This document shows positions 58,425 to 64,000 of a stretch of 64,000 nt of DNA, piece by piece (the first letter of the stretch is position 1; each line of letters begins with the position of its first letter). Made by a program: the position numbers and the translations under genes. The notes beneath the pieces are model-generated. The model was not told the DNA's origin, did no database searches, and saw only the letters and a program-made list of their open reading frames with translations. Source of the DNA: Dasypus novemcinctus (Eukaryota; Chordata; Mammalia; Cingulata; Dasypodidae); assembly GCF_030445035.2 (NCBI RefSeq), contig NC_080680.1, positions 120,058,228 to 120,122,227 on the forward strand, in the 5' to 3' direction.

Positions 58425-58638
58425 CTGAGTCTTCAGAGTCAAAACCTGGTCTGCCAGTTCCTCCTTCTCCTCTTTTAGCAGCTTATGGATCTGATTGGAC
58501 TTGATCCGTTCTGACATGAGCTTGAAATTTGCATCATCCTTCTCCCGTAACTGCTGCATCAAACGGATATTTTGCTCCTGCATGTCTTCAAAGGCCTGGC
58601 CTGTGACATCCATCTCAGAGAGGAGGGCTTCTTCCTCC
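58425..58638 (-). CDS. RNF20: RNF20 coding exon (coiled coil) with apparent 1-nt insertion
   Basis: This exon encodes part of the coiled-coil region of BRE1A, the E3 ligase that monoubiquitinates histone H2B with RNF40. The translation from [17 protein letters not shown] to [11 protein letters not shown] is a clear RNF20 match (minus strand, from base 58613 leftward). The donor is CAG|GTAAT and the acceptor is TTTAG before 58638. The expected residues between acceptor and Met are EEEALLSE. The observed bases give EEEALLL and then TGA, because one extra base is present in the GAGGAGGAGGG run (plus strand, about 58617-58628). The exon is 214 nt, whereas the four downstream coding exons have phase-0 boundaries and whole-codon lengths. 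This may be an assembly error; see the findings. Confidence 0.93.
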
Positions 58639-59580
58639 TAAAGTAAGGAGAAAAACTCTTTCCTTTAACAGCATCTTCTAACTCCAGTGAAAGGAGCACA
58701 GGTAACTAAGCTTCCCCAGGGTTCATTTAGAAAGAAATTAACCTAGTAACAGGAAAAGAGACTTAATTTTAAGAAGCTTGGTTTTGTTATTAGGTTAGAG
58801 CTGGCTCTCCCCAGACAGAAGCAGCCCTGGTATCCGAAGCCTTTGGCACCAATTGTTGACCTGTACTTAGAATCATTTAAAGCAGGCAACAATTACACCA
58901 TCCTTAATCAAGGAAACTGACCAAATGGCATTTGGTTCAGAGAACTTCTATCACAAAACCTCACGTTTTCTCATACTTTTTCACAATTGTAACACTGAAT
59001 TTAATTGACAGCATTTCCAATAGTACTGCAAAGATCTGAAGTTTCATAACAATATGACAGGTCAACAGTGGTAGCTAATGATAGTTTCAACTTACATTTG
59101 TCTTATTACCAATGAGCCTGAGCATCTTTTCATGTGTTTAATAGCCACCTATGTTCTTTTCTGTGAACTAATCATATATTTTGCCTATTTTTTTCCTAAT
59201 AGAATGGGAAATTTATAGGGTTTTCTTCCCTATTAATTTCTGGAGGTTTTTTCTTAAAATATAGATTAGAAAGATAAGCCCTTTTGTGACAGGAGTTAAA
59301 GTTTTTTTCTGTTTATCATTACCTTTTGACTTTGCTATCTAGACATTTATTAATAGTTAAAAAGATCTATTCCACTCTAAATTTATAAAGGGATTTACTT
59401 ATGTTTTCTTCTAGTTCTTTGATGGATTCATTTTTTAAATATTACCACTATGATTCATTTGGAATTATCCTAGTATAGAGTGTTCAAGTAAACAAACAAT
59501 TTTTTCCAATAATTCTTTTCTTAAGTTTGCTCCACCACATTTAAGAGCCTTCCTTTCCCTAGTGATTTAAAATTATATTT
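58639..59580 (-). other. RNF20 intron, no gene seen
   Basis: AT-rich intronic sequence between the first visible RNF20 exon and the L1. No upstream RNF20 exon was recognised up to the window end. Confidence 0.5.
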
Positions 59581-62500
59581 TTGAGGAAGGGGACAAGATG
59601 GTGTCAGATTAAGTGCACCCACATCATCTCTCTTGCAGATTGCTGCTGAGTGGGGGCAAAATCCTGCCAGAGCTGTTTTGGGAACCCATAAAACTTAGAG
59701 ACTTCAGGACATCGATCTGGAGAGAGCATGACAAAAAGATTGATTGCTCAAGGTAAAACCATGAGTTTCTGGGGTGTGAAGGTGGAGATGTGGGAAGGCT
59801 GAGTCCCACCCTCAGGGCAAGAAGCTGCGGTGATCCCTGACTCTTGCCGGTCACCCAGCTCGTGGAGGCATACCCTGAGAGTGGGAGAAGGGGGAAGAGG
59901 GATTTCCCGTATATGGGTTCAACTGTCTGGACCCCCTTTTTTTTTTTAGCTTTGAGAAGCATACCAGCTGGCTCGAGGAGAAACCAGGAAGAGGAGAGAG
60001 GTGAATCTGCTGAGGCAGCACGATTTACCTAACTGCCTTGGGATAAGGAAAATTGGCCTGGGAGAAGGTTGACTCAGGCAACTAACTAGTCCTAGGGAGG
60101 GGGACAGTAGGAAGTGCTTAATAAGCTCCCAAGAGCATATTTAGGATTCCCTGCAAGGAGTGGGTGCTCTTGAAGTGACAGCCATTTTTTTCCTGTGGTG
60201 AGTTAAGTCACCAGGGTCCCACTGGAATTTCAAAAGGGAACTCTCACACAGCCTGTTCCAGGTCCTGCTGCCCTTGGAGAACAAGCAGTTAGAATAAAAA
60301 GGGGGAAGGACAGATCCTAATCAGCAGTTTATCCAACTGCAAAGAGTCAACCCTGCCAGAGGGAAAGGGACTCAGGTAGCTTTCTGAAGAGCTAATCAAC
60401 TCAACAAGAAAGTTTAGTTCAGTGAAGGAGTTTCTGCCTTGAATACACAAGGTCTCTAGTTCATTTTCCAGCTCCTATTAGAGTAAAAACCTACCGGGAT
60501 ATTAAACATCTAGCTGATACTTTAGGACAGGGAAAACACTGACATTATATTATTCTTGTATTAGCTTCCCTTGGGTCTCTTATTTTTCCTTAAAAAAAAA
60601 AAAAAGGCAAATTTTGTTTTATAATTTAACTTAGTTCACTTGCTAAAGCCCACTGCAAAATTTGCAGCGAGAAAGCTGCAGGGTAGTTGACTGATAAACA
60701 CTGGCAGCCTGATATTCTCCACAGGGGCTTAAGAGGGAAGGCTGTTTTTCCTTAGTGTTTGATAACTCCTTACTTGTGGATTTGTCTGGGTTTTTTGTTG
60801 TTGTTTTCTTGATTCTTTCCTCTTTATTATCCCCCTCCTTTTATTAATATTTTTTTATAATTAGGTGCTGCCAGCTTGTTTGTTGTTTGATGTGTTCCCT
60901 CTTCCTCAATTTCCACTTTTCTGTGTGTACCGATTTTGGCTACTAATGCTATCTCTTTTTCCTCCCTACATCTTTCTATCTTCCACTTTCTGTTGTTGCT
61001 CTTACATTCCACCTCTTTGTTTAGCCCCCAGTTTTTCTGGCTTTTTATTTCTAACTCTTCTATTCTGTTTTCAATCTTTTATTAACTCTTCTATTTTGTT
61101 CTTTCTTTTCCCTTTCACTCTCCCCTCATCACTCTGGTCTTTTAATTCATACTATATACTTCTCCATATTTGATTTCACATTTCATTGTAGGTACCCCGT
61201 TTTTTTTATTTCTATAACACTACACTGCTTACATGAGTTAAATATTCATTTTCCTAGGTCTTATATGGTTCTTCTGCTAACTTTTATTATCAATATTTCT
61301 ATTATCCTTTTTCTTTTCTGACCTCTTTGCTTTCCCTGGCCTTGATCTTTTTCCTTCAAGGAAACTTAGACAACAACAAGGAAATAGAATAAGAAGAACA
61401 AAGTGTCAAAGAGCAAACTTAACACATACACAAAAAGAGCAACTAAATAAAGTCCTAGAGTAGAGGGAGCAGTCAATCAACTAAGCAAAGCCATCAAGAT
61501 AAAAGATGACCAGACAGCAACAAAAAGTTACAAACCATACTAAGAAACAGGAAGACATGGCCCAGTCCAATGAACAAACTGAAAACCAGGAAGAGAAGCA
61601 GAACATTAAAGCTGTTGAAACAATATCATGGACCAACTTAATGAAGAGAAGGGAGAGATTAAGGATATTAAGAAAACACTAAGAGAACATACTGAAGAAA
61701 TTGTAAACATACATAAAAAGATAACAGATATGGTGGTGATAAATGGCACAATCCAAGAAATCAAAAACACACTCTCAGCAAATAATAGCAGATTTGAACA
61801 GGGAGAGGAAAGAACTAGTGATGTGGAAGACAGTACATCTGAAATCAAAAAGACAGATTAAAAGATAAAATAACTGATAGCAGAACTGATAAAAAGATTT
61901 TAAAAATCCAGCAGGGACTTAGGGATTTGAATGACAACACAAAATGCACAAACATACGCATTATAGGCATCCCAGAGAGAGAAGAGAAGAGAAAGGGGAC
62001 AGGAGAGGTGTTGGAGGAAATAATGACAGAAAACTTCCCAGACCTATTGAGGGAGATTGATGTACATGTCCAGGAAGCACAGTGTACCCAAGCAGTATAA
62101 ATCCCAACAGGCCTACTCTAAGACATGTACTTGTCTAACTATCCAATGCTCAAGACAAAGAGAAAATACTGAAGGCAGCAAGAGAAAAGAGAAACATCAC
62201 ATATACAAGGGAAGCTCAATAAGATTAAATGCTGATTTGTCATCTGAAACCATGGAGGCAAGAAGGCAGTGGTATGATATAGTCAAGGTACTAAAAGAAA
62301 AAAATTTCCAGCCAAGAATATTCTATCCAGGAAAGCTGGCATTCAAAAATGACGGAGAGTTCAAAATAGTCACAGATAAACAGAAACTAAGAGAGTTTGT
62401 CAGTAAGAAATCTGTACTTCAAGAAATACTAAAGGGTGCTCTGCAGGTTGAAAGGAAAAATCAGGAGAGAGAGAAATGAAGGAGAGTATAAGAACAACTA

Positions 62501-64000
62501 AAAAAACAAAAAGAGAAATAAAAATAACATATGACACACATAAACCCAAAGAAAATATGGTTAATGCAAATAATTCCTTGAGAGTAATAACACTGAATGT
62601 TAATGGATTAAACTCAAGAGACACAGATTGGCAGAATGGATAAGGAAATATGACCCAGCTATATGTTCTCTACAAGAAACCCACCTAGACACAGGGATTC
62701 AAGAAGGTTGAAAGTGAATGACTGGAAAACAATCTTACAAGCAAACAATAACCAAAAAAGGGCAGGAGTACCTATACTACTATCAGACAAAATAGACTTT
62801 TAATGTAAAACTATTGTGAGAGACAAAGATGGACACTATAAAATAGTAAAAGGGGTAATCTTTCAAGAAGAAAGAACAATCATAAACATTAAGCACCTAA
62901 CCAAGGCGCCTAAAAATACATGTGGCAAACCCTGGAAAAACTAAGTGGAGAAATACAATTATAGTGGGAGACTTTAATACACCATTATTACCATTAGACA
63001 GAACATCTCAAAAGAGAATCAATGAAGAAACGACTTTGAATAATATATTAGAGGATCTGGACCTAATAGACATATATAGAACACTACACCCAAATACAGC
63101 AGGATATACATTCTTCTCAAGTGCACATGGATCATTCTCCAAGGCAGAACAAATGTTAGGCCACAGAGAAAGTCTCAATGAATTCAGAAAGATTGAAATC
63201 ATACAAAGTAATTTCTCTGACCACAATGGAATGAAGCTGGAAATCTGTAAGGGTCAGAGAACCAGATTAGGCACAAAGATATGGAATTTAAACAATACAC
63301 TCTTAGACAAACAGTGGCTCAAGGAGGAAATCTCAAAAGAAATCAGTAACTACCTTGTAACCAATGAAAATGACAACACAACATACCAATATCTATGGGA
63401 TGCAGCCAAAAGCTGTACTAAGAGGGAAATTCATAGACATAAATCATGTATCGTAAAAGAAGAAAAAGCTAAAATCAAAGACCTAACCGCACACGTGGAG
63501 GAATTAGTAAAAAAACAACAAACTAACCTCAAAGGAAGTAGAAAGAAAGAAATAACAAAGGTCAGAGCAGAACTAAATGAAACAGAAAATAATAAAGCAC
63601 TAGAAAAAATTAACAAACCAGTAGCTGGTTCTTTGAGAAGATCAATAAAACTGACAAACCCTTAGCTAGACCAACAAAGAACAAAAGAGAGAAGATGCAA
63701 ATATACAAAATAAGAAATGAGGAATTCATTGCCTTCCCCCCAGCATGGGACATGACTCCTGGAGATGAGCTTCCCTGGCACCAGGGGGTCACTACCAAAT
63801 ACCAGCTGATGATGTAACTAGAAAATGACCTTGAATAAAAGGTTCAACTTGGACCAGCAGAATATCTGTCTACATATAATAACAGGAGTTAAAAATGCTT
63901 TTTGACCTAAATCAAGGGGGAAATGGAAAGGACAAATGAGTTTATATGGCTATGAGTCTCTAAAAAGGAGCCAGGTGGTTATCAGAGGGGTTGCCTTTAT
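59581..64000 (+). mobile_element. L1 LINE, sense, internally deleted, runs off the window
   Basis: The 5' UTR begins near GAGGAAGGGGACAAGATGGTG. ORF1 starts about 61506 (MTRQQQKVTNHTKKQ) with a coiled-coil part at 61628-61861 and frameshifts after it, and the ORF1 C-terminal region appears at 61917-62479. ORF2 begins near 62580 with ITLNVNGLNSRDTDWQNG followed by a stop. An endonuclease-domain block is open at 62922-63665 (GDFNTPLLPLDRTSQKRI, later SDHNGMKLEI). At about 63720 ORF2 stops being recognisable, and the sequence jumps to L1 3' UTR-type sequence (CAGCATGGGACATGACTCCTG), so the reverse-transcriptase part is deleted. It lies antisense in an RNF20 intron. Confidence 0.85.

Overview
This is a nuclear genome window from a placental mammal, most likely an armadillo (Dasypus or a close xenarthran). 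The taxon call rests on tRNA-derived DAS-type SINEs (for example 13278-13695 and 26196-26376), several with clear target-site duplications, and on many copies of an L1 lineage whose 3' end begins AAGCTTTAGATTACA or similar. There are no bacterial-style operons. Most of the sequence is intron, 3' UTR and interspersed repeat.

Gene layout. About 1-49710 is the 3' part of GRIN3A (plus strand; GluN3A subunit of the NMDA receptor). The last three coding exons are at 33854-34018, 35551-35627 and 45654-45993. A long 3' UTR follows, probably ending just after an AATAAA at 49686. The intronless gene PPP3R2 (testis calcineurin B) lies inside a GRIN3A intron at 20262-20774, on the same strand. The last five coding exons of RNF20 (BRE1A, the H2B ubiquitin ligase) are on the minus strand between 58638 and 55820, so the two larger genes converge tail to tail. 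This order and orientation match human 9q31.1 as I know it. No GRIN3A exon was recognised upstream of 33854, and no RNF20 exon upstream of 58638.

Repeats, left to right: an ERV-type LTR at 258-861 bounded by a 43-base direct repeat; a dead processed copy of HSBP1 at 1835-2058; antisense L1 3' ends at about 3835-6345, 23021-23381 and 34050-34280; MaLR-like LTRs scattered through the introns; a plus-strand L1 with target-site duplications at 35874-40618 that carries a nested antisense L1 and an LTR-like insert; a hAT-type MITE at 41532-41770; and an internally deleted plus-strand L1 from 59581 to the window end inside an RNF20 intron.

The most notable points are the near-total G/C third-position usage of PPP3R2, the GC-rich and diverged middle of the last GRIN3A exon, an apparent one-base insertion at the 5' edge of an RNF20 exon, and the 43-base direct repeat around the solo LTR. 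I saw no convincing evidence of a previously undescribed biological system.
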